The notes below the pieces were generated by a model, which had not been told where the DNA came from, searched no databases, and was given only the letters and a program-made list of their open reading frames with translations. A program made the position numbers and the translations under genes. Below, one piece after another: positions 1-8,071 of a stretch of 15,523 nucleotides of DNA. The stretch's first letter is position 1; each line of letters starts with the position of its first letter. Location: contig DCIS01000097.1 of NCBI GenBank assembly GCA_002317475.1, positions 1 to 15,523 on the forward strand, given 5' to 3'. The DNA comes from Prevotellaceae bacterium UBA1720 (GTDB taxonomy: Bacteria; Bacteroidota; Bacteroidia; Bacteroidales; Bacteroidaceae).

Positions 1-489
1 CATGTCTATGATGGACACAACTGGCTCTACCTGAATCTGGACATCGAGGAACTGAAGCCTCTCTGCATTGCCTCGTTGAAGGACAGCGTACAGATGTACT
101 TCTCGTGCGACGTAGGCAAGCAGTTCAATCGTGACAATGGTCTGCTCGACATCAAGAACTACGACTATGAGAGTCTCTTTGGCACCACCTTTGGCATGAA
201 CAAGAAGCAGCGCATCCAGAGTTTTGACAGTGGTAGCAGTCATGCCATGACCCTGATGGCTGTTGACCTGAACCAGAACGGCAAGCCCACCAAGTGGAAG
301 GTAGAGAACAGTTGGGGTCCCTCATACGGTTTCTCTGGTCACTTGATCATGACCGACGAGTGGTTCAACGAGTACATGTTCCGCGTTGTGGTGAACAAGA
401 AATACCTTTCACCCGCACAACTCAACCTCCTGAAGCAGAAACCCATCAAACTTCCCGCTTGGGATCCTATGTTTATGGGCGAGGAATAA
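1..489 (+). CDS. pepC: Aminopeptidase C / bleomycin hydrolase-type cysteine peptidase (peptidase C1B), 3' part only
   Basis: The reading frame is open from base 1 and ends at TAA 487-489, so this is the last ~162 codons of a gene that begins before the window. Family C1B enzymes are papain-fold aminopeptidases that usually form hexamers and trim peptides from the N-terminus; bacterial members are about 450 residues. The catalytic His is in the SSHAMTL motif (bases ~235-255) and the catalytic Asn in ENSWG (~304-318). The catalytic Cys would lie upstream. The C-terminus (LPAWDPMFMGEE) is typical of C1B proteins, whose last residues reach into the active site and restrict cleavage. Some Bacteroidota homologues carry a signal peptide, so cytoplasmic versus secreted cannot be decided here. 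It runs convergent to the GH2 gene and is followed by its own terminator. The family call is firm; the symbol is by homology. Confidence 0.9.
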   Translation, partial: HVYDGHNWLYLNLDIEELKPLCIASLKDSVQMYFSCDVGKQFNRDNGLLDIKNYDYESLFGTTFGMNKKQRIQSFDSGSSHAMTLMAVDLNQNGKPTKWKVENSWGPSYGFSGHLIMTDEWFNEYMFRVVVNKKYLSPAQLNLLKQKPIKLPAWDPMFMGEE

Positions 490-519
490 ATACGTATTTC
501 CAAACAACTATCACCTCAT

Positions 520-550
520 GGCATCCCAAATCGGGGTGCCATTTCTTCTC
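520..550 (+). terminator. Rho-independent terminator of the pepC-type gene
   Basis: An 8-bp stem (GGCATCCC / GGGGTGCC, one T-G wobble) with a 5-nt loop (AAATC) spans 520-540. It is followed by a T-rich run (ATTTCTTCTCTATT). It sits 31 nt after the pepC stop. The T-rich side is only on the plus strand, so it should not stop the minus-strand GH2 transcript. Confidence 0.7.
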
Positions 551-723
551 TATTCCATTTGAGAAGTGGAGGGGAAATAAGTTGAGAGTGGCAATGTTTT
601 TCACTTTTTTATGAACGAATTCCATTCTCATGTGTATGCTATGATGAGAGCGCTTCAAAAGGAATCAATAATGCATCATTCAACAAGAAAATGAAAATGA
701 GAAAGACAATCATCAAGTAAGCA

Positions 724-3708
724 TTATCTGTGGAGGAAATCCACCTCGACGATACGCAGCTCGCCCTTTACGTTTTCGCTTCCAGGTGTCTTGTAGAGGT
801 CGAGTTCACCTGCATTACCACCTGCCAGTTCAGTAACGGCTCCAAAGGCTTCCTTATCAGTAGCAGTACCTATCTGACGTATGGTATAACGGCGTGCCTT
901 GACGGGATGCTCTATGAAGAGGGAGATGTAACCTAAGGACTTGTCTGTGTTGCCCTTCCATACAACTTCATCGTCAGCCAGTACCTCTATGGGGTAGGAA
1001 CGTTGGCGCCACCCTGTAAGCTTGATACTGATCTCATTAATGGCTGTAGGTTCGCTCAGCTCGTAGGTGATCCATGCCGTAGATAGACGACCATCATTGC
1101 GCCACTCGCTCAGTTCATTGTCATCCCAACTCTTACGGGCATCCTGCTCATTAGCTCCAGCTTTTGCTGCCACGATTGTGGCTGAATACTTCTTGTCTGT
1201 ATAAGAAGGCGTCAAAGGCGTCTCGCCACGAGTCAGGATACAAGGCAAGGCAGGTTGTTCGCCAGCCGAGGAGATCCATGTCAGTTCTGCATCAGGCATT
1301 TCATAGGCAGAGGCCTTGAGACGAATAAGTCCGGGTTGTGTAGTAGAGCGCACCAAGACACGACTCACACCAGCCTCGACAGGTAGATCATGGGCCAGGA
1401 TGTAGTTGTCCCCGTCAGGACTCTTGCCAATACCTCCACGCCATTCACCTTCACCCTCCAGTGTCCAATGTATCAGTCTGTTGTCCAAGGGACAGCGACG
1501 TCCATCCCTATCTACCACCTCCACCTGTACCAGTGCCAAGTCTGCCCCATCAGCCTTCATGCCACCCTCGGGGTGCTGCATGAGTGTGAGTTGCAGATGA
1601 TGAGGCTGTCCTGCCGTGACGTGTTTTGCCTGAGACTGTTCCGTCACACCATCCTCGGCATATCCAATAGCTTTCACTTCACCACTCTCCCATGCCACCT
1701 TGGGGAAGGTGTGGAGGAAGGAGTAAGTGGCAGCGGTGCTACGCCCTACGGACTTGCCATTGACAAAGAGTTCGACGATGGGTGAGGTGCTCACCACATG
1801 GACGTCCTTGACGATACCTTTCTGGTAGTTCCAGTGCCCAATGATGTAGGTGGCACTGTGCTCGATATCCACCCATGAGTTCCACATCACCTGATTGGCA
1901 TAGAAGGCATCCTTGGGAATACGCATAGCATCCACCACACCGCTTGTGCGATAGTTCATCTCGCTGCGACCATGGGTGTTGGTGTCTGAGAAAATGATCT
2001 TCACACCTCCCGAACTGACCCTTCTACCCATACCGGGACGAACTACGTAGTAGTCATGCCAACGCTGGATCTGCTCAATGGTGAGGTCGTCCTGATTACG
2101 ATTGTAGGCACTGGCATCGGCATTTCGGTACAACGGTCCTGCACCGTGTTGATGCCAGGGATAGGAATAGTCGTCCCAATACATACGATAACCCTCATCA
2201 CGACAGTATTCCATGGCCCATACGGGTTTCCCCGCAGACTTGTTGATATAGAGCATCTCGCCTCCATATTCCGCCTCGTCGATATCGAGCATCTCACGAC
2301 TGCCAATGGCTCTGCCTCCATGAGGGTCGTACTGGTTGCGTATGCTTACCATCTCCTGCATGTGTTCGCGCGAGATGGACTCATTGCCGCACTCATAGAA
2401 GAGGATAGAGGGATTATTGCGATTGTAGATGATGGCATCACGCATCAGTTCGGTGCGCTGTCCCCAGTGGCGCCCCGTGACGTCCTTCTCTGCATCACCA
2501 GCAGGCATAGCCTGGATGAGGCCCACACGGTCACACGACTCTACATCCTGCTTGCTTGGAGTGACATGCATCCAACGCACCACATTTCCACCAGACTCGA
2601 CCATAAGATTGTTGCTGTAATCGGAGAGCCATGCGGGGATGTCGATACCTACTGAGGGCCACTCGTTGCTGGAACGCTGGGCATAGCCATGTACCATCAA
2701 GCAACGGTCATTGAGGTAGATTTTTCCATCATGGAAAGCCGTCTTGCGGAAACCTGTGCGCAACGTCACACTATCATCTATGCCCTTACCCACCAACGAG
2801 GTGCGAACGGTGTAGAGGTAACCGTAGCCCCATGACCAGAAAAGCACGTCTGAGAGGCGACGTGAGGCTGAAAGCAGCAGTGTGTCTCCTGCTACGATAG
2901 TCTGCGTCTTGCCCTGAAAGCGGGCTATGCTCTTCCCCTCAACATCCAGCACCTCGACTTGCAAGGCCACACGAACGGGAGTGGATGAACTGTTAATGAC
3001 CTGTGACTGGACGTGTGCCGTGACCTTACGTCCGGCAATATCATAGTCCGTACCATACACATAGACACCCGTGGTGCCAAGGTTGCTGTAGAGGGGCAAG
3101 GTCTGGTAGACACTACCCATGACGTGCAGTTTCACATTCTTGGGCAGTCCACCCATGTTCATGTTGAAATTCTTGTTGTTCCACTGGAACGACGTGGGCT
3201 CTAAGGTATTGTTGGGCAACGAGTTACCATCAGTCGTGGTCTTGGCTCCTTGTGGAACCTGCACACCTCGTTCCTTGTACCCCCAATCATTGTCGGTCAG
3301 TACTTCAAGGTAGTTCTCCTGACCTATATGTAGATAAGGGGTCAGTTCGAAACCAAAGGCCATGACACCATTCTGGTGCAAACCCAGGCGACGTCCGTTT
3401 AGCCACACCTCGGCAGCCTGACGTGCTCCCACAAACTCGATGAAGACGTGCTTGTCCTTCCATTCCTTTGGGGCAACGAAACGCTTGGTATAGCGACACG
3501 TATCATCGGGCAGACTGGCTATGCCCACACGGTAGGCATCGTCCTCGTTCCAGGCACGGGGCAGGGTGACGGTCTCTGTCTTGCCCGAATGCAATCGCGA
3601 GGATTGGGGATAATGCAGTTGCCAGTCGCGATTGAAATTGATGTCGCGTTGGGCGAAAAGGGGTAGTGCGCAGCAGCACAGAAGGAAGATCTGGATATAG
3701 CGATTCAT
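724..3708 (-). CDS. Secreted glycoside hydrolase family 2 enzyme with DUF4982 and discoidin-like C-terminal domain (putative beta-galactosidase/beta-glucuronidase type)
   Basis: 994 residues. A signal peptide (about 1-20, ending LPLFAQ) points to export, with the periplasm likely. Domains in order: GH2 sugar-binding jelly roll (~23-195), immunoglobulin-like GH2 domain (~200-320), TIM barrel (~325-600), DUF4982 (~610-690, with DIEHSATYIIGHWNY and VELFVNGKSVGR), an Ig-like strand domain (~700-815) and a discoidin/F5-8C-like domain (~840-950). The likely acid/base is Glu443 in YECGNES; the likely nucleophile is Glu500 in VWAMEYC, 57 residues later, which fits a retaining GH2 enzyme. Its ATG overlaps the stop of the upstream lyase by 4 nt (ATGA), so the two are probably co-translated. 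Pairing with a PL11 lyase suggests action on rhamnogalacturonan-I side chains or oligosaccharides. The exact sugar cannot be read from sequence; galactose and glucuronic acid are the main alternatives. Confidence 0.88.
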   Translation of the reverse strand: MNRYIQIFLLCCCALPLFAQRDINFNRDWQLHYPQSSRLHSGKTETVTLPRAWNEDDAYRVGIASLPDDTCRYTKRFVAPKEWKDKHVFIEFVGARQAAEVWLNGRRLGLHQNGVMAFGFELTPYLHIGQENYLEVLTDNDWGYKERGVQVPQGAKTTTDGNSLPNNTLEPTSFQWNNKNFNMNMGGLPKNVKLHVMGSVYQTLPLYSNLGTTGVYVYGTDYDIAGRKVTAHVQSQVINSSSTPVRVALQVEVLDVEGKSIARFQGKTQTIVAGDTLLLSASRRLSDVLFWSWGYGYLYTVRTSLVGKGIDDSVTLRTGFRKTAFHDGKIYLNDRCLMVHGYAQRSSNEWPSVGIDIPAWLSDYSNNLMVESGGNVVRWMHVTPSKQDVESCDRVGLIQAMPAGDAEKDVTGRHWGQRTELMRDAIIYNRNNPSILFYECGNESISREHMQEMVSIRNQYDPHGGRAIGSREMLDIDEAEYGGEMLYINKSAGKPVWAMEYCRDEGYRMYWDDYSYPWHQHGAGPLYRNADASAYNRNQDDLTIEQIQRWHDYYVVRPGMGRRVSSGGVKIIFSDTNTHGRSEMNYRTSGVVDAMRIPKDAFYANQVMWNSWVDIEHSATYIIGHWNYQKGIVKDVHVVSTSPIVELFVNGKSVGRSTAATYSFLHTFPKVAWESGEVKAIGYAEDGVTEQSQAKHVTAGQPHHLQLTLMQHPEGGMKADGADLALVQVEVVDRDGRRCPLDNRLIHWTLEGEGEWRGGIGKSPDGDNYILAHDLPVEAGVSRVLVRSTTQPGLIRLKASAYEMPDAELTWISSAGEQPALPCILTRGETPLTPSYTDKKYSATIVAAKAGANEQDARKSWDDNELSEWRNDGRLSTAWITYELSEPTAINEISIKLTGWRQRSYPIEVLADDEVVWKGNTDKSLGYISLFIEHPVKARRYTIRQIGTATDKEAFGAVTELAGGNAGELDLYKTPGSENVKGELRIVEVDFLHR

Positions 3709-6700
3709 CTGATGTACTTATGTCCGTTGGTTATACGAATGCCATGATATTGGTCGGGAGTGATTTTACGTCCTGAGAGGTCGTAGGAATCAACTGTCTG
3801 ACGGACTTCAACCTTCTCCATGTTATCGGGCAATGGTTTGATGGTCAGGATACCTTCGGAGGCCAGTCGCGAAGTGTCCCACTCGTAGCCATCCTTGGGT
3901 GTCTCGGGCAGAACGGTGACAGCACCGCTGACCGTGCGTTTGCCTGTGCCCTTGAGTACGGTGAACTCAGCATCATCGGGCATGGCGGTTGAACTGCTAC
4001 GCATGTCAATGACTAAGTTGCGTAGCGTAGCACTGCCGTTGATGGTCACGGCATCACAGGTGGCAGTGGTGCGTGTGGACTTGTAGTTGACGAGCAGACG
4101 GCTGATCTGCCACGTGCCCGTGCCCAATGTACCCGTACCGGTGAGTGTGCCAATCTTGTGGGTATAGACCGCCTCGTCGCCCTTGCCGCTCTTGTAGCCT
4201 GCGGCATAGGCACCTTCGTCCAACTTCAGCGTAGCCATGGAGAGGTCCATTGCCTGAACGAAACGGCAGTTGGTGGATGCCACCTCGTAGATGCCCTCGA
4301 ACTGGCTGGTATTGGTCGAGATGTCGCCACGAACGTAGGGCAAACTGATTTTGTACGTTCCCTTTCCACGCAGCGAACCGTTGATGGTGCAACGACTGCC
4401 AGCCGCGAACGTAAGTGTCTTACCCTCAGCAATGTGGAAGGCGTAGTTGCTGTTGGGCATGGTGCTGCTGCTGTTGCAGTCGAACATGCGGTAGGTGGCA
4501 TTACCTGTGACCCAGATATTGCTGCCAGTCTTGCCTATCTGGGCATCCCATGACCCTTGTGCCAAAGTACCGGCACTGAGTACCGTTCCGCCCGTCCAAG
4601 TGTTGCTCTTGTTGTTGATATTCAGTTGTCCCGCACCGGTTTTCGTCAGACTACCCTTGCCGGAAATGACTCCCTTCAGAGCTGTCGTTCCGTTGGCTAT
4701 CTGAATGGTGGCTGAGTCAGTCAGCACAAAACTGCGGTCGGTGCTGGTGTTGGCATTGTTGATGATCAGTTTTGCCAGACCGAGGCTTATGTTGCCCTGG
4801 CTGCCCAATGAACTTTCTATGCCCGTGTCAGCCAACTGTTTCACGGTGACTGTACCCTCCTTGATCTCTGTGTCACCGGTATAGTTGCTATGGGTGATGT
4901 TGAGGGTCAGCGAGCCTGTGCCCTCTTTCACCAGCGCACAATTACCCGTCAGTCCGCCATCACCGTTGAAGGTATATGCCTTGGTGCCCGTTACCACCAC
5001 CTTGCCGGCAGGGATAAGTTCGCCCAGTGTCACCGTGCGACGTGAAGCCTCATCAGTAAACCATACCTCATCACCGGCAACAAAGGCAGTGCCTTCGCCC
5101 TGGTGAGTCCAGTTTTCGGTCTGATAGTCCCAGGTGCTGTTCGTGGCACCGCTCCACACAACGTCTGTGGCAGCCTCGCGCTGTCCCTCGATGACGAGGA
5201 TGATGGCCTGATCCCGATTGATGAGGCTGTATCTCTGTCCGGTGAGTCCCTCGACGCGGAATCGGCTGAAGCCGGCCAGCGTGCCCGTGTATTCCATCAG
5301 TCGGTACTCGCCGACGGGGATGTCCCCCTCGTGCATGATGTGGAAAACAGGGTCGCCAGTTGCCTTTACGTTACCCTCGACGTGAATCAAGTCTCCGGGG
5401 GTCATCTCCATCCATACTTGGCTTGGCAGGTTGAGCGACCTCTGGAAGGTCATGGTGCCTTGAGGGATGAGTCGGCAACCCACGGAGTTGAGTGCTCCCT
5501 CAAAGATGATGGTGTCCTGCAGGGTGGGTGAACCCATCAACGTACCGCGTGCACGAAGATCAACAGGAGCGTTGATGGCGGACTGACTAACGACCGCTCC
5601 CTCGCTGATATAAAGATGACCTGCCGTCAAGGAGGTGGCCAGGCTAAGCGTGCCCGGCTGTGACTTCCACATCTCCCCCTGAGTGCTCAGTTCACCTAAG
5701 GTGAAGGTCTGGCCTAATACTGGCATGATATAATGGTGCGCCTTGGTGGCATCTGGGCTGATGGTGGCATTGCTCAGGGTAAGACCGAAGACCTCACTGT
5801 CATCCGTCTCCTGCATAAAGGGAGGCAGGGGCGGACGTGGCATGTCGTAGCCTAAATAAAAAGAGGTGTTGGGACTCTGGTAGTAACCACGGTTGGTGAT
5901 CTGTCCACGGTAGTTGGGGTCCTGCAGGAGGCAATAGATGTTTTTGACCGTGGTGGCATAATCGGTACTGAGACAGCAGAAGCCCACTTCGCTCCCTCCA
6001 TCCATAACCTTGAGGATGAGTTCCTCGCGCCAGTCGCCATAGATATCACCCCAGAACATGGGACGGACACCATTCTCGACCACCAGTTGCCAGCTGCTGT
6101 TCTTGCTGATTTCATACAGTCGACTCCAACCTCCGTTGTCGTATTTTGCCACGATGCCCGGACAGTTGTTGCCCGACCCGCTGGTGATGAAGGCTTCGCG
6201 TGCCAGGTCGGCATCCCACCAGATGCCTTCGGTGGGGTAGGGTTTGCTGGTGCTGATCTGATTACCCTTGCAGTCGTAGAGGTTCTCCATCGTGGACCAT
6301 ATCTCATAACCCTTGTGCGAGGGGTCAATATCCATACATTCTCCTCGCCCCACGTCGCCCACAGCGGGCAGGTACCACTTCTTGATGGCCGTTCCGTCCT
6401 TGGCATCATAGAGTATCATGCCGAGCATATCGCCTGCATTCTGCTGGATGGCAAAGATCTCCTGACCGGGACGGTCGGGATCAATGTCGGACATACGGAA
6501 ACGGTCGCCATGCGAGATGCCACTCGACCACAGCAAGGTGCCATCACCCTTCACGGCACACTGTCCGTTCATCACCTCGTCCTTGCCATCGCCGTCCACA
6601 TCGCCGATGCGGATGTGATGGAATTCGCTCAAGCCCTTGTGTTCGTGAAACTTAAATCGCCAGAGTTCTTTAAACTCGCCACCTTCATAGCCATAGGCAT

Positions 6701-7835
6701 AGGTGAAATAATGATGGTTTCCATCCTGGGTGCGGCACTGGAACTGTGCCACTGCACTTTGGTTAACACCATCCAGGTAAGCCGTACCCATGGCAGGTGA
6801 GAGGTAGCTGTACTCCTCTCCCATGAAGGTCGACTTGTTGGTACGGGTGTAGGTCATGTCGCCATCCGAAGGGAGTGTCATGGCACAGGCATCCTTCTGC
6901 TCACCTGTCAGACCGTCGATAACGGCAAAGTACCACTGAGGATTCTTGCCTTTGTCGTACCAGGTGTAATTGGTGATGCCATCACCGTCGATATCGGGCT
7001 GTGAGCCATCGCTGCTTACGATTTGCGTTCCGCTGCCCTTGCTGCTGGCTTGCGTTCCATTATAATAAAGGTATTTGCCAAACGTACTGTTCGCCTTGTC
7101 CCAGAAACGGGCTCCCTCGCACACCTGCACGATGACTTCGCCACGGCCGTCGCCGTCGAAGTCGCCCACGGTGACACCATCATTTTGTCCGCCAAAGGCG
7201 TAGAAATGTATGCCGAGGTTGACCGTCCAAAGGTGCTTGCCCTCGCTGCTGTATGCCTCAAGGCAGTCACCACCCAACTTATCCTCGCCCCACCCCTCAC
7301 AACCATCCTGGTTCTTGGCGGTATAGATGCGGTTGACGACATAGTCCATCTCGCCGTCGCCGTCCAGGTCGACGGGCCAGCAATACTTGGTGACGAATTT
7401 CACATCACCTGTATTCTTTATGGGCGAACCAGCCTCGCTGAAATTTACTGCCATATAGGCTCCCTTGATGTCGATGCCTCCTAACTGCGTATGGTTGACA
7501 TGGAAGGGATGTGAGGGAGCGGATTCCTTGCCATTGTCAAGAATACTTACCGACACATAACTGCCGTATGGAACCTTGGTAAGTGTGGTCTGGTAATTGG
7601 TGAGGCTGAGTGGTTTGGCATTGAGCAGCGTGCGTGTTCCGTCTGCCGTCTTGCTGACATACACATTGTACTTGGCATCCTCAGATTCCTGGGCCAATCG
7701 TCGCCATGTAATATTCACGTTAGTTCCGCTCTGTACAGCCACTACGCCGCGGCCTAGTGACTGTACTTTTCTTTGAGCGTGTGCCATTGATAGTATCATC
7801 ATCAATGACACGATGGTTAGTAAAGAACGATGCAT
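3705..7835 (-). CDS. Rhamnogalacturonan lyase, polysaccharide lyase family 11, with long C-terminal autotransporter-type beta-strand repeat extension
   Basis: 1376 residues with a signal peptide (1-20, cut after AHA). Residues ~22-677 form a complete PL11 domain. It starts QSLGRGVVAVQSG...ITWRRL, which is the family's opening signature. It carries several acidic DxDGDG loops (DLDGDGEMD 157-165, DFDGDGRGE, DIDGDGITN, DVDGDGKDE) that bind calcium in this propeller fold, and it ends at NTSFYLGYDMPRPPLPPF. PL11 enzymes cut the rhamnose-galacturonate backbone of rhamnogalacturonan I by beta-elimination. Usual length is about 600-650 residues, so ~700 residues are extra. The tail holds at least two autotransporter-associated beta-strand repeats (~888-1000 and ~1052-1095, with GSLTLN...NYTGDTEIKEGTVTV and GSLTKTGAGQLNIN...WTGGTVLSAGTL) and ends in YDLSGRKI...GIRITNGHKYIR, a short terminal motif common on Bacteroidota secreted proteins. 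First gene of an operon with the GH2 gene. Confidence 0.92.
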   Translation of the reverse strand: MHRSLLTIVSLMMILSMAHAQRKVQSLGRGVVAVQSGTNVNITWRRLAQESEDAKYNVYVSKTADGTRTLLNAKPLSLTNYQTTLTKVPYGSYVSVSILDNGKESAPSHPFHVNHTQLGGIDIKGAYMAVNFSEAGSPIKNTGDVKFVTKYCWPVDLDGDGEMDYVVNRIYTAKNQDGCEGWGEDKLGGDCLEAYSSEGKHLWTVNLGIHFYAFGGQNDGVTVGDFDGDGRGEVIVQVCEGARFWDKANSTFGKYLYYNGTQASSKGSGTQIVSSDGSQPDIDGDGITNYTWYDKGKNPQWYFAVIDGLTGEQKDACAMTLPSDGDMTYTRTNKSTFMGEEYSYLSPAMGTAYLDGVNQSAVAQFQCRTQDGNHHYFTYAYGYEGGEFKELWRFKFHEHKGLSEFHHIRIGDVDGDGKDEVMNGQCAVKGDGTLLWSSGISHGDRFRMSDIDPDRPGQEIFAIQQNAGDMLGMILYDAKDGTAIKKWYLPAVGDVGRGECMDIDPSHKGYEIWSTMENLYDCKGNQISTSKPYPTEGIWWDADLAREAFITSGSGNNCPGIVAKYDNGGWSRLYEISKNSSWQLVVENGVRPMFWGDIYGDWREELILKVMDGGSEVGFCCLSTDYATTVKNIYCLLQDPNYRGQITNRGYYQSPNTSFYLGYDMPRPPLPPFMQETDDSEVFGLTLSNATISPDATKAHHYIMPVLGQTFTLGELSTQGEMWKSQPGTLSLATSLTAGHLYISEGAVVSQSAINAPVDLRARGTLMGSPTLQDTIIFEGALNSVGCRLIPQGTMTFQRSLNLPSQVWMEMTPGDLIHVEGNVKATGDPVFHIMHEGDIPVGEYRLMEYTGTLAGFSRFRVEGLTGQRYSLINRDQAIILVIEGQREAATDVVWSGATNSTWDYQTENWTHQGEGTAFVAGDEVWFTDEASRRTVTLGELIPAGKVVVTGTKAYTFNGDGGLTGNCALVKEGTGSLTLNITHSNYTGDTEIKEGTVTVKQLADTGIESSLGSQGNISLGLAKLIINNANTSTDRSFVLTDSATIQIANGTTALKGVISGKGSLTKTGAGQLNINNKSNTWTGGTVLSAGTLAQGSWDAQIGKTGSNIWVTGNATYRMFDCNSSSTMPNSNYAFHIAEGKTLTFAAGSRCTINGSLRGKGTYKISLPYVRGDISTNTSQFEGIYEVASTNCRFVQAMDLSMATLKLDEGAYAAGYKSGKGDEAVYTHKIGTLTGTGTLGTGTWQISRLLVNYKSTRTTATCDAVTINGSATLRNLVIDMRSSSTAMPDDAEFTVLKGTGKRTVSGAVTVLPETPKDGYEWDTSRLASEGILTIKPLPDNMEKVEVRQTVDSYDLSGRKITPDQYHGIRITNGHKYIR

Positions 7836-7914
7836 AGGGGTTAGTTTCTATTAATAGGGATCAGTGTTTGGTCAGTTTTGGGTTTTCCGTATGAAAGCGG
7901 ATGTTTTTCGAATA

Positions 7915-7922
7915 CAAAGGTA
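7915..7922 (-). promoter_or_regulatory. Candidate -7 element of the PL11-GH2 operon promoter
   Basis: Read on the minus strand, 7922-7915 is TACCTTTG, an exact match to the Bacteroidota -7 consensus TAnnTTTG. It would give a leader of roughly 70-75 nt before the lyase ATG at 7835. No convincing -33 TTTG is seen at the expected distance. That fits a promoter needing an activator such as the divergent AraC-type regulator. Confidence 0.55.
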
Positions 7923-7984
7923 TATGTTTTGCAAGAAAGGTGACGAGGTAAATAATCCTTTTAATATGGACTTTTGTACACAAA

Positions 7985-8008
7985 CATATATTTCACATTG
8001 AAAATATG
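7985..8008. promoter_or_regulatory. Imperfect inverted repeat between the divergent promoters, possible operator
   Basis: CATATATTTC (7985-7994) and GAAAATATG (8000-8008) pair as an inverted repeat with one inserted base and a 5-nt centre. It lies between the lyase promoter (7915-7922) and the regulator promoter (8019-8049), where a shared regulator would bind. The region is A+T rich, so chance is a real alternative. Confidence 0.25.
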
Positions 8009-8018
8009 CCGATTATAC

Positions 8019-8049
8019 TTGGATAGTTGCTCAATTATACTTTAATTTG
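8019..8049 (+). promoter_or_regulatory. Candidate promoter of the propeller/AraC regulator
   Basis: TTG at 8019-8021 is followed after 20 nt by TTAATTTG (8042-8049), a 7/8 match to TAnnTTTG. Transcription would start near 8056, which argues against translation beginning at the TTG at 8027 and favours one of the ATGs at 8060, 8072 or 8096. Confidence 0.4.
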
Positions 8050-8071
8050 CACGATAATTATGAGACAGAGG

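Noticed and set aside
6087..6800. 237-codon open frame opposite the PL11 domain
   Set aside because: It is a shadow of the lyase gene. The plus-strand translation has no recognisable motifs.
7923..7931. Plus-strand TATGTTTTG as a second promoter for the regulator
   Set aside because: It has an extra T against TAnnTTTG and no -33 partner. The element at 8042-8049 has better spacing.
8027..8071. TTG start giving a 746-residue regulator
   Set aside because: It lies upstream of the likely -7 box (8042-8049), so the mRNA would start after it. ATGs at 8060, 8072 or 8096 keep the signal helix.
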